NCBI GenBank assembly: GCA_014384545.1
Contig: JACNFQ010000028.1
Coordinates: 1-16,781, forward strand
Length of the DNA stretch: 16,781 bases
DNA from: a bacterium
GTDB taxonomy: Bacteria; UBP7; UBA6624
Direction: 5' to 3'
The notes below the pieces were generated by a model. It saw only the letters and a list, made by a program, of their open reading frames with translations, did not search any database and was not told the DNA's origin. Of the stretch, positions 1 to 7,460 are shown in pieces. A program made the translations under genes and the position numbers. Numbering within the stretch: the first letter of the stretch is position 1; each line of letters begins with the position of its first letter.

Positions 1-1077
1 TTCCTCAAGGGTAGAAAAACGAATCACCATCCCGGGAGGTAAAGTCGTTGTAAGGGCAGCTCGAGCTCCTTGTCCTTCCCAATCACAATGGACCATTAGC
101 GTGCGGGTATTCTGTTTAAGGTGACCTTTTTCCCAGAAAACGGTGGAACGCTCTCCCGCTTTGATCTGACAAGTAAGGGGTGGGGGATTCCATTCGAAAG
201 TTAGGGGTACAGGGTTGCCCAAGAGGAGCGTGGGTTCTCGATTTTTGAGCTTAAAGTGAAGTGAGACATCGGCCGCTAGACCTGGCTCTGTTTCCTCTGT
301 AGGAGAAAGGAGAATCGCGGCTTGGGGGAGATCGATGATTGCCGATCCATCCCACCCCATCGGTGCCACCGACAATGGGGGAATCTCCCCCTCTCCCGTT
401 TCCCAGTGGGGAGAGAAGGGAAACGCTAGGGTGTTCTCTTCAAAGAGCCCCCCTTCAATCTCTTTTCCCAAACAGAGAGTCCTCAAAGCAGGAAAACGCC
501 CCTCTTTTGCTAAGAAAGTACGAAGTGCCTCGTTTTCAAGGGATTCATAAAGGGTCGTTAGGTCCCACTTGCCGCCCATTCGTCCTTGAATGGGGAAGAT
601 CTCAATAAAGAGGAGTTCATCTCTTCCACCAATCTCCAACCACAGGGGGGTTAAGTCGCCAAGATCGGCACTGTTAATGAAGGAAGTCGTCCCTTCTGCT
701 CCATCTGTAAGGAGAAGGGTCATGCGCGGAATCGTAGGGGGGACAGACCAAATCGCCTCTAACGTCGTCAAGAACCCGGTAGAACCTCCCTTGTTGAGGG
801 GGGACGTGAGTAAGGGGTCAATTTGAGCGAGCCCCGTGGCTGTAGAGAAAGGTGAGGAATCCCCTGCACGCCAAAACCGATAAGTGCTGTTGTGAGGGGT
901 AACTTCCAGATGACGAGCAAGTGAAACGGAGGGGTCATCTTGTGCCCCAGCCATCGAACCGGACAAGTCCAAAACGACATTGATTTCAACCCCCCTTTGG
1001 CATGCAAGAAGTATCAATAGCACCCATGGAGAGACCTGTTGACGCAAAGCGTTGCTAGAGAATCTCGATTTCGTCAT
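1..1077 (-). CDS. vWA-domain lipoprotein (3' end outside window)
   Basis: I read 359 codons from an ATG at 1077 to the window edge without a stop, so the C-terminus is missing. The N-terminus is a lipoprotein signal: a short polar stretch, the hydrophobic run WVLLILLAC, and a lipobox Cys at residue 26. A von Willebrand factor A domain follows at once. Its MIDAS motif DLSGS is at 37-41, a GGST stretch at 98-101 may supply the metal-binding Thr, and a TDG motif is at 124-126. After about residue 240 the protein looks beta-rich and unrelated to known domains. vWA domains bind protein ligands through a divalent metal. As a lipoprotein it should act outside the cytoplasm. It is the last visible gene of the ubiquitin-like cassette. 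Its start lies 23 bp inside the E2 gene and is preceded by a GAGGAG-like ribosome site, so translational coupling is likely. Its role in the pathway is inferred from position only. Confidence 0.85.
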   Translation of the reverse strand, partial: MTKSRFSSNALRQQVSPWVLLILLACQRGVEINVVLDLSGSMAGAQDDPSVSLARHLEVTPHNSTYRFWRAGDSSPFSTATGLAQIDPLLTSPLNKGGSTGFLTTLEAIWSVPPTIPRMTLLLTDGAEGTTSFINSADLGDLTPLWLEIGGRDELLFIEIFPIQGRMGGKWDLTTLYESLENEALRTFLAKEGRFPALRTLCLGKEIEGGLFEENTLAFPFSPHWETGEGEIPPLSVAPMGWDGSAIIDLPQAAILLSPTEETEPGLAADVSLHFKLKNREPTLLLGNPVPLTFEWNPPPLTCQIKAGERSTVFWEKGHLKQNTRTLMVHCDWEGQGARAALTTTLPPGMVIRFSTLEE

Positions 1078-1735
1078 CCCTCTCCTCAGGTAAGAGGTGG
1101 CCCTCAAAGAGTGGAAACCAACGCATTCTCTCACGGGCCCAAACGACCAAACAAGGATGAACAGGCTTGAGTGTGGGATGAGGAGATTCACCGGGCATCG
1201 GCTCCAAAAAGTCGTCATGATTCTGAAATGTAATTATGGACGCAACTTGTAGAACGATATCGACCGCAGATTGGGCGTCTGGGCGCCAATGATCACCGAT
1301 ACATATCCAACCCAAATTCTTCCCTGGATTTCCCGGACGACAGTCCACATTGGGGTGCCATACCACAGCGCCACCATCTACAACGGGAAGCAAAGAACGG
1401 TTGGCTAAGGGATAATCTCGCATAAAGGTAAACCTGACTGAAAGAGGCTTGGTGCTCTCTTTCCAAAGAGAGCCTTTGTCCTTGTGGTCAGAGGGTAGTT
1501 TGTAAGAAGGATCCACAAAGGCTGAATGGGGATATCCACCACAAGCCTGTGTAGCTAGGAGATGGGGTAATCGGTAATGAACCGTAAAAGAATCAGGCGC
1601 CATCTGCGGATTTGAGGGGGGATGGGTGAGATTGTATCCAGGTGGAAGAGCGACCACAATCTCTGGATGATCACTGAATCTATCTATGACGCCTTGGTCG
1701 CCCCAAAGCTCGTTCCGAATCCTACGCGTTCTCAC
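1055..1735 (-). CDS. E2-like ubiquitin-conjugating (UBC-fold) protein
   Basis: This 226-residue protein carries the hallmarks of an active E2. An HPN tripeptide lies at 127-129. A G-x-I-C-I segment at 142-146 puts the probable thioester Cys at 145. HWRP follows at 149-152, then an amphipathic helix (about 155-170), matching the W-x-P plus helix that follows the active site in classical E2s. The gap from HPN to the Cys is about six residues longer than usual and contains GNPGKN and a second Cys (132). The first 100 residues would form the N-terminal helix and sheet and are poorly conserved. A tail of about 55 residues follows the core. The start is GTG, one base after the JAMM gene stop. The protein should receive the tag from the E1 encoded two genes upstream. 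No RING or other E3 is visible, so it may transfer the tag directly. The family call rests on the motif set, with no alignment run. Confidence 0.85.
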   Translation of the reverse strand: MRTRRIRNELWGDQGVIDRFSDHPEIVVALPPGYNLTHPPSNPQMAPDSFTVHYRLPHLLATQACGGYPHSAFVDPSYKLPSDHKDKGSLWKESTKPLSVRFTFMRDYPLANRSLLPVVDGGAVVWHPNVDCRPGNPGKNLGWICIGDHWRPDAQSAVDIVLQVASIITFQNHDDFLEPMPGESPHPTLKPVHPCLVVWARERMRWFPLFEGHLLPEERDDEIEIL

Positions 1736-1736
1736 T

Positions 1737-3215
1737 TTACTTGTAGCATGGGCCCCATAGACCCATCCCTTTTGGTTTGAGGGGTAAGACTAGGTGCCGC
1801 TTAAGGATAGAAGGGATGGGGAGAAAGATAGCATCCCGCCCATCCTTAGCCAAAAAGGAGGCAGCTTCTAACCAACCTCTTGGGCCATTCCATAACGCAA
1901 AGATATCCGTCGCTTGTCCCATCGCATCCATAAAAGCCTTCCGCTGCGATTCGAACAGCCGGAGAGCGAAATACCTTCTGTCGTTCTTATGAAGATACGA
2001 GAGTCTATTGCGAAAACGCATCTGATAAGTCTTAGCCATGGAGAGAAAAGTTTCAGAGGGTAGCGTGCTAAGGGGTAAAAGATGGCAAGAGGGAGGTAGA
2101 TGTTGAGGTAGGAATAGAAGTTCAGACATGACGCCTTGAATCTCTCTGCGGAGACGCTCCTCTTCGGCCTGCGCTAGATCTAAAACTCTTCCGTGAACCC
2201 CATCTAAAGTGCCCGTCACGTCCTCAAGTGCAAGTGAGAATTCATCCCACTTCAATCTAGTCTCAGATTCAAAAAGAGAGAATGAAGAGATCTCTTCTTC
2301 TGTTTTAGCCTGCAAGTGAACGAGCGTTTCAAGCCCGGCATTCGTCTCTGAAACGACTCCCTCTAACTGAGAGTATCTCAAGGATAGACCATCTAGTTCC
2401 TCTCTAAAAGAAGAATCAGGTGTGGTGATCAGAGTGTCTTGGAAAACGCCCCACTCACTTTCAAGTTCTTGGAGATCCGCAGCCAACGTCGCCACTTCAA
2501 GCGTCAGCAGATCATCCTCATTATTAGCTTCCACGGCTAGAGTCTCGGATGCGGATGTCGTTTCGATTCCGTCTTCACCAAGGGATGGGGGTCGGTTTTC
2601 CCACATCATGAAAGCTCCCATCGCTAGGAAAGCAAGAAGAAGAACGATCGATTGTTTGCTTAACGACTTGCGTAGTGCCGAAAGGCGGGTCGCCAACTTC
2701 TCGACTTCGGCGTTTAGGTCGCTCTCTTGCGGAAGCGAGGCAGGAATACTCTGAGCCTCATCACCTTCCCGTAAACAACCAAACCACCCCTCTTTGCCTG
2801 ATTGGGGGTCGACCACCAAACCAACCATGCCCGGCACCCCAAATAAGCTCTTGTGACACGTTTGGTCCCATGAGCTATAGAAGATGCCGTGTCCCGGATG
2901 GCTGTGCCACCATCCCACGACACGCATGTCGGGATACTCAATGGCCGCTTGGGCGCCCAAACGACTCAGTTCCTCTTCGTCCAATTCAAAGCGAACAGAA
3001 GTGCCTCTCCCTTCTTTCCCATGGAGCAACGCCTTGGGTTGGCACAAGAGGCCCGACAAGGGGTCGTTGGGGTCGGCAACGATGCGCCCCACCAACAATC
3101 CACCTGTCTCTTTTCCGCGGGCCTTCTTTGCCAAGCGGAACGCTTCTTTAACGAGACCCTCTCCATGTTCAATCCTCACGGGAAATCGACTTTCAATGAC
3201 ATCAATGTCGTCCAT
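1737..3215 (-). CDS. JAMM/JAB isopeptidase fused to TM helix and coiled coil
   Basis: The N-terminal 160 residues form a JAB/MPN metalloprotease domain with a complete JAMM motif: Glu36 in KETGG, then HSH at 104-106, Ser114 and Asp117 in the exact H-x-H-x7-S-x2-D spacing. Such enzymes cut isopeptide bonds to ubiquitin-like tags, or trim their C-termini. A basic stretch (about 174-187) leads into a hydrophobic helix at about 188-205, then an acidic linker. A long heptad-like, Glu/Leu-rich region follows (about 233-365), then a less regular C-terminal domain to residue 492. The basic flank before the helix and the acidic flank after it predict a cytoplasmic JAMM domain and an extracytoplasmic coiled coil. 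Bacterial JAMM deconjugases of this kind are usually short and soluble, so the C-terminal 300 residues are unusual. The ATG has a good GGAGG site six bases upstream and shares one base with the E1 stop (TAATG). Confidence 0.88.
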   Translation of the reverse strand: MDDIDVIESRFPVRIEHGEGLVKEAFRLAKKARGKETGGLLVGRIVADPNDPLSGLLCQPKALLHGKEGRGTSVRFELDEEELSRLGAQAAIEYPDMRVVGWWHSHPGHGIFYSSWDQTCHKSLFGVPGMVGLVVDPQSGKEGWFGCLREGDEAQSIPASLPQESDLNAEVEKLATRLSALRKSLSKQSIVLLLAFLAMGAFMMWENRPPSLGEDGIETTSASETLAVEANNEDDLLTLEVATLAADLQELESEWGVFQDTLITTPDSSFREELDGLSLRYSQLEGVVSETNAGLETLVHLQAKTEEEISSFSLFESETRLKWDEFSLALEDVTGTLDGVHGRVLDLAQAEEERLRREIQGVMSELLFLPQHLPPSCHLLPLSTLPSETFLSMAKTYQMRFRNRLSYLHKNDRRYFALRLFESQRKAFMDAMGQATDIFALWNGPRGWLEAASFLAKDGRDAIFLPIPSILKRHLVLPLKPKGMGLWGPCYK

Positions 3216-4432
3216 TATGGTCCTCCAAATCTCTTTTCAAATGCGGTCCGGTCTTCTTTGAATGAAAGAATAAGGACTTCGTCACAATCGGGAGCCATAC
3301 CCAAATACTCATGCATCGGTGGTAAAGACCACGCCTTGGGAGACAAATCTAAGGCGGGCAGCCCCTTGTGAATGTGCCCCCCTTCAGCTACAGCAAGTCC
3401 CCAAGAGGGGTCAAACCCTTCTTGGTCGCAACAGACACCAGCCAGATCACCTAAGAACCAATCGGGAGAAAGGATGGGATGAACAGTTTGACATGCGGGG
3501 CACGTCGCTTCTATCTTCGTTTCGACACCAATATCCAAAATGGCGTACTTACTTCCCAAGCTATCTTGAACCAAGTCGACCATTTCACCAAGGGAGGTGG
3601 AACCCCAATCACTATCCAAGACTAAAGTGCGGCTTGGTGGTTGAGCCTCTTTAGATGCGGGTGGAAATCTCTCAAGCACATAGTCATTTGAAAAGCCCTG
3701 CCCAACGAGAGCATGCCCACGCAGGGGACGAGGACGTCCCTCACCATTCTGGTGTAGACGCTTAAGCGCTTCTTGTACTAAGAAAGCGCCGCAAAGCGAG
3801 GCAGATAGGGGTGTCGTAGCGATATGACCACCTTGATGGGCACGTATCTGAATATCTCGACATGAAACGCCCCCCGCCACAACGCCTTCGGGCAAGAGGT
3901 CGGCGTACCGGTGAGATTGAGGCAAGGAGTGGTCAAAGGGTTGAATCTGGAAACCTAAAGCAGAAATAGCACCATCCAAATGGTCGACTCCCGCCAACCA
4001 TGCTAACTTATCCAAGTGGAGTCGGGCTGGCACATTATCTACGCAACCAATGACAGCATTGCAGATGCGAACGAGACCTACCCCCACAACTTCTTGGAGG
4101 GACTTTGGAAGAGGAATGACTTGAACATCGGGATTCAGGGCCCGCAACGCTTGGGCAGCAGCAACCGCTTTGTTTTCACCTTCATCTGATTCGCGAAAGA
4201 GAACACTTCGAGCCAGATTGGTTCTCTCCACATCGTCGTTATCCACAATGTAAATAGTCCCTGCTCCCAACAAAGCTAAGTTTTTCAGCACTTCATTCCC
4301 AATAGCACCGGCACCTACCACCAAGAATTTCGAGGCACGAACACGTGCAGAATCCCACCAGGGCATGAGTTCTAGACGCTCATACCTACCTTCAACCTCT
4401 TCATCCCACTCTATCGGTTCAGGAACTGTCAC
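3215..4432 (-). CDS. E1-like ThiF/MoeB-family ubiquitin-activating enzyme
   Basis: This 405-residue protein begins with a ThiF-type adenylation domain. The nucleotide-binding loop GAGAIGNE is at 40-47, the acidic strand end VDND at 63-66, the ERTNLAR segment at 69-75, Lys88 and the CVDN motif at 130-133. It should adenylate the C-terminal Gly of the ubiquitin-like protein encoded just upstream and then hold it as a thioester. Cys191 in GGVSCRD is the best candidate for the thioester residue, with Cys214 as a fallback. The C-terminal third has a CPAC pair (311-314) and a CC pair (334-335), probably a structural zinc site, and ends in FGGP. There is no ubiquitin-fold domain like that of eukaryotic E1s. 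The start is GTG in a GTGA overlap with the stop of the ubiquitin-like gene, a typical coupled arrangement. MoeB or ThiF of cofactor synthesis is unlikely because E2 and JAMM genes follow directly. Confidence 0.9.
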   Translation of the reverse strand: MTVPEPIEWDEEVEGRYERLELMPWWDSARVRASKFLVVGAGAIGNEVLKNLALLGAGTIYIVDNDDVERTNLARSVLFRESDEGENKAVAAAQALRALNPDVQVIPLPKSLQEVVGVGLVRICNAVIGCVDNVPARLHLDKLAWLAGVDHLDGAISALGFQIQPFDHSLPQSHRYADLLPEGVVAGGVSCRDIQIRAHQGGHIATTPLSASLCGAFLVQEALKRLHQNGEGRPRPLRGHALVGQGFSNDYVLERFPPASKEAQPPSRTLVLDSDWGSTSLGEMVDLVQDSLGSKYAILDIGVETKIEATCPACQTVHPILSPDWFLGDLAGVCCDQEGFDPSWGLAVAEGGHIHKGLPALDLSPKAWSLPPMHEYLGMAPDCDEVLILSFKEDRTAFEKRFGGP

Positions 4433-4698
4433 CCTGCAATCATGCGCTCCTTAATCTCTAAGCGATCCCCATTCTGAATCCCTCCTTCCTGGAGCGTGGT
4501 TCGGTCGCCCATCTGTCCAGATGTCCTTTTGCAATATAGATACCTAGCGATTGGCTGGCCATCTTCATGGGTGGTGGGCAAGCTCCATAACGACTCGCAC
4601 TTCTTAATGAGTTTATGAGCCTCTGTATGGGGGGGCAACTTAAATTCGTTGCTTCGGGTCCCTACACTATTCGTTACGACGACTTTAATCTTTTCCAT
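4429..4698 (-). CDS. YukD-like ubiquitin-like protein with C-terminal Gly
   Basis: This 89-residue protein has the size and pattern of a beta-grasp ubiquitin-like fold: a first beta hairpin (KIKVVVT to NEFKLP, 3-22), a helix (about 25-37) and a final strand. The segment GIQNGDRLEI (73-82) matches the near-terminal GD-x-L-x-[IL] strand of YukD/EsaB-type bacterial ubiquitin-like proteins. A tail KERMIAG follows and ends the protein in a single free Gly, preceded by Ala rather than Gly. YukD itself stops at that strand, so the tail looks like an adaptation for activation and conjugation. The tag is made mature and should need no trimming. Lys residues 3, 5, 20, 29, 32, 33, 57 and 83 could allow chains. 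It is the first gene of the cassette. It has its own promoter-like sequence 33 bp after the diguanylate cyclase gene and overlaps the E1 gene by 4 bp. Confidence 0.85.
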   Translation of the reverse strand: MEKIKVVVTNSVGTRSNEFKLPPHTEAHKLIKKCESLWSLPTTHEDGQPIARYLYCKRTSGQMGDRTTLQEGGIQNGDRLEIKERMIAG

Positions 4699-4704
4699 TC
4701 CCTA

Positions 4705-4734
4705 GATTCTATCGTCAACATGAATGGGCATTCA
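4705..4734 (-). promoter_or_regulatory. Promoter of the ubiquitin-like cassette, probably leaderless
   Basis: On the minus strand I see TTGAAT, an 18-base spacer, TAGAAT, then seven bases to the ATG of the ubiquitin-like gene. The -35-like box contains the stop codon of the diguanylate cyclase gene. The -10 sits so close to the ATG that transcription would start at or next to it. This is the only unit start in the window with both boxes in reasonable form. It suggests the cassette can be expressed separately from the upstream genes. Confidence 0.55.
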
Positions 4735-6741
4735 AGAGGCAGAAACGACACAATTCCTTCCCGAGTTCTTGGCTTGATACAACGCTTCATCTGCTTCTTT
4801 TACCAAGTGCACAGCGTCTCGATTAGCATCTGTAGATTGCCAAGTAGCAACCCCAATACTAGCTGTTATAGACAAGGGTGAGGTATGCAGAGAGAACGGT
4901 TTGGACTCCAATGAGCTACGAATACGCTCTGCTACATGGACGGCTTCGCTCGATCCCGTATCTGGTAAAACCAAGAGGAACTCTTCGCCACCAAAGCGAC
5001 ATGCAATATCGATTTCTCGAATAGCATTTCGAATTCTCTCTGCTGTTTCCTTAAGAACACAATCTCCTACGTCGTGTCCATAGCTGTCGTTCACAGTCTT
5101 AAAGTGATCAAGATCAACCATCACCACTGACAAGGGGTTTCCAATGCGTCGTGCCCGCGCCCATTCTCGGTGCAGTGCAGGGTCAAAAAAGCGCCGCAAC
5201 CAAAGCCCTGTTAACGAATCAGTAAGGCTAAGGCGCACGGTGGATTCATACTTTAGGGCGTTCGACAAGGCGGTTCCCAATTGACTGGACAGACCTTCCA
5301 ACAACGCCATGAGGTCGGTAGAAAAGAGACCAATATCTGGATCATCCACATTCAAGACTCCAATCGGTTCACCGTGGGAAATCAACGGGAGAATGCCAAA
5401 AGCACCTGTTCGAAAGTTCTCCTTCTTCTCTCGACCCAATTCCGATTCCATATCATTTACAAAGCGGGGCTCTTTGCACTGTATCGCAGACCAAAGAAGC
5501 GAAGAAGGTTCGCGGGGAACAGCTAGTGAAGAGGACAAAGACCAGTCATCTCGATTATGAGCCCACAGCCGCAATTGGCTCTTATCTTCGTTCAGCAAGA
5601 AGATGGATAAGCCCTTTAGGCTGGCCAAAGACGGAAGGTCTGTGACAACGACATCAAGAATCGCCTCCATTGAAAGACTTGATGAGATGCGCTTGGAAAA
5701 CTCCGCCAACCGAGCCATCTTGTCTCGAGCCCGCCGCATCGCATCGTAAAGACGCGCATTCCTAATCGCCTTTGCAATTTCCTCTGAGAGGACCCTTAGG
5801 ACTCTTACATCAAAGGGGTGAAAATCATCTTTTCGCTGAGACTCTACCGTAATCACACCTAACGTCTCTTCATCTCCCTTGATCGGCAAAGCCAAGGCGC
5901 TTTCTGTTCCAGGAATCGCTTCTAAGAACCGCTTCTCTTTCGATACATCCCCCACTAAGATGGGTTCACCTTCAGATGCGGCAACGATCGTCAAGCTATC
6001 ACCTTTAGGCAATACAAACCCCAGTGGAAGGTGGCGCGGTGTTTCACCTGCACGTGCGCGCAATGTCAATTCACCATCCAATCTGTAAAGGAAGATAAGG
6101 ACATGGTGATACCCCAATTCTTCATGAATCGCCTTAGCGACATGAGCTAATACCTCGCTCGTATTGAGACTTTCTAGTGTGCGTCTAGAGACTTTCAGAA
6201 TCGTCTCCATTTCTCGGGCTCGTTTCCGGCTAATCGCTAGGGCATCGGCATACCGCAAGGCGACGCCCAGTTGAGAGGCAAAGACCTCAAGTACATCCAC
6301 ATCTTTAGGAGAAAACGCCTCCCTACGAGCACTCTCAATATCGAGCACCCCCATGAGTTCCTCTTCAACAAAGACAGGAAGAGCGAGTTCAGAGAGGGCT
6401 CCTTCTATCCCGGGTTCAAAGAAAGGGTCAGTCGTTACATCATTCGCCAAATAGGTTTGACCCGAGGAAACGACTTGCCCCAAGACACCATCCAAAGCGG
6501 GGTGGTGAAACGCTTCTGGAAAGGGGGATTCGCCCGGCCCCGCATAGGCGACAAGGCGAAGAAAAGCTCCTTCTAAGAGGAAGAGTGAGACATGGCGGAA
6601 CGAAAACCCAGTTTGAGCTTCGGTTACAGCAACCTTAAGGAGTTTGTCAAAATCATCGACCTGACCCAGTCCTTTCGCCAATCCAGCCAAAAGGCGTAGG
6701 TAAGGGGACTCTATATTGGGGGGAGATTCGCTTTCCTTCAC
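4732..6741 (-). CDS. Diguanylate cyclase with three GAF domains
   Basis: This 669-residue protein has three successive GAF sensor domains (about 16-165, 180-330 and 345-495) joined by helical linkers, followed by a GGDEF domain (about 500-669). The active-site loop reads GGEEF (584-588), a catalytically competent variant. An RxxD inhibitory site (R575 to D578) lies five residues before it, so product feedback by cyclic di-GMP is likely. There is no transmembrane segment or signal peptide, so it should sense a cytoplasmic ligand or redox state and make cyclic di-GMP from two GTP. The start is GTG, with TAGGAT six bases upstream. The gene lies between the LysM gene (29 bp away) and the ubiquitin-like cassette (33 bp away), all on one strand. 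Whether cyclic di-GMP signalling is linked to the cassette cannot be read from the sequence. Confidence 0.93.
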   Translation of the reverse strand: MKESESPPNIESPYLRLLAGLAKGLGQVDDFDKLLKVAVTEAQTGFSFRHVSLFLLEGAFLRLVAYAGPGESPFPEAFHHPALDGVLGQVVSSGQTYLANDVTTDPFFEPGIEGALSELALPVFVEEELMGVLDIESARREAFSPKDVDVLEVFASQLGVALRYADALAISRKRAREMETILKVSRRTLESLNTSEVLAHVAKAIHEELGYHHVLIFLYRLDGELTLRARAGETPRHLPLGFVLPKGDSLTIVAASEGEPILVGDVSKEKRFLEAIPGTESALALPIKGDEETLGVITVESQRKDDFHPFDVRVLRVLSEEIAKAIRNARLYDAMRRARDKMARLAEFSKRISSSLSMEAILDVVVTDLPSLASLKGLSIFLLNEDKSQLRLWAHNRDDWSLSSSLAVPREPSSLLWSAIQCKEPRFVNDMESELGREKKENFRTGAFGILPLISHGEPIGVLNVDDPDIGLFSTDLMALLEGLSSQLGTALSNALKYESTVRLSLTDSLTGLWLRRFFDPALHREWARARRIGNPLSVVMVDLDHFKTVNDSYGHDVGDCVLKETAERIRNAIREIDIACRFGGEEFLLVLPDTGSSEAVHVAERIRSSLESKPFSLHTSPLSITASIGVATWQSTDANRDAVHLVKEADEALYQAKNSGRNCVVSAS

Positions 6742-6747
6742 CCCCTC

Positions 6748-6753
6748 ATCCTA
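6748..6753 (-). promoter_or_regulatory. TAGGAT -10-like box abutting the GGDEF gene
   Basis: TAGGAT is followed by six bases and then the GTG start on the minus strand. No convincing -35 box is present. The embedded AGGA could also act as a weak ribosome site, so the call rests on the same placement at other unit starts in the window. Confidence 0.4.
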
Positions 6754-6770
6754 CCCAGTGCCCCTCTTAC

Positions 6771-7391
6771 TTAGTGAAGTGGAATCTGAATCAGGTCCCC
6801 AGGGCGAATCTTGGAAGGGTCAATATCACGATTTAGATCCACAAGGTCTTGGAGGTCAATATCTAGCTCGGAAGCGATTTTCCAGAAAGTATCACCTTGC
6901 CGCACTTGGAACCAACCCTCTTCTAAGGGTTGGGGTTGGGGAGGAGCTGTCCAAGGCGGAATCAAGAGACGCTGTCCAATCTCTATGTGGTTACTTGAAA
7001 TCTGATTGACCTCTTTGATCGCCCTAATCTCCACATCGAATTGAACGGCGATGGATGAGAGAGAATCTCCACGACGCACCACATAGACTTGGAGCTCTTC
7101 TTCCTCTCTTTTTTCTAGGGGGATTTCTGAGTCGCTAGGAGGTCCAAAAGCTAATCCTTCAGGAGTCAGTCTATCTTCCTCTAGGTCTGTATTCTCTAAA
7201 GCATCCATAGGGTATGTCGCTGAAGGGGGGGGAATAGGACCGGGTCGTGGACCCTTCTCCACCACTTCTTGGCTTTGATTTCCCCACTGAGAGAGTCCCC
7301 AGACCAGTGTCAATGCCAGAAGCGAAGGCCAAACCAACTTTGGTAGAGTGGTGGTTTGTTTGGAGAAACGTCTCAAGGTGAAGATTGCCAC
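6771..7391 (-). CDS. Membrane-anchored protein with two LysM domains
   Basis: This 206-residue protein has a basic N-terminus, one hydrophobic helix (about 19-36) without a lipobox Cys, a Pro-rich and acidic linker (about 45-100), and two LysM domains. The first (about 102-145) contains VRRGDSLSSIA and ends in LLIPP. The second (about 160-204) contains VRQGDTFWKIA and ends in IQIP. LysM domains bind N-acetylglucosamine-containing glycans, here most likely peptidoglycan, so the protein should be held in the inner membrane with LysM domains in the periplasm. No enzymatic domain is present. The start is GTG, with an in-frame TAG just upstream. It has no -10 box next to the start, unlike most unit starts here, and is preceded by a 177-bp spacer with a hairpin. 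It could be a cell-wall tether or an adaptor for an unseen amidase. Confidence 0.85.
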   Translation of the reverse strand: MAIFTLRRFSKQTTTLPKLVWPSLLALTLVWGLSQWGNQSQEVVEKGPRPGPIPPPSATYPMDALENTDLEEDRLTPEGLAFGPPSDSEIPLEKREEEELQVYVVRRGDSLSSIAVQFDVEIRAIKEVNQISSNHIEIGQRLLIPPWTAPPQPQPLEEGWFQVRQGDTFWKIASELDIDLQDLVDLNRDIDPSKIRPGDLIQIPLH

Positions 7392-7460
7392 CTAGATAAA
7401 CAGAGAACAGAGCGCATAACGATACCTTCCTAGTGCTCGGTTCGCGCATCCGAGAATGTG

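Noticed and set aside
2675-3371. Plus-strand open frames of 125-160 codons opposite the JAMM and E1 genes
   Set aside because: They are antisense to genes with full family motifs, overlap each other in different frames, and show no recognisable domains.
3215-4432. E1-like gene as MoeB/ThiF of molybdopterin or thiamine synthesis
   Set aside because: No cofactor genes are nearby, while E2-like, JAMM and ubiquitin-like genes are directly coupled to it.
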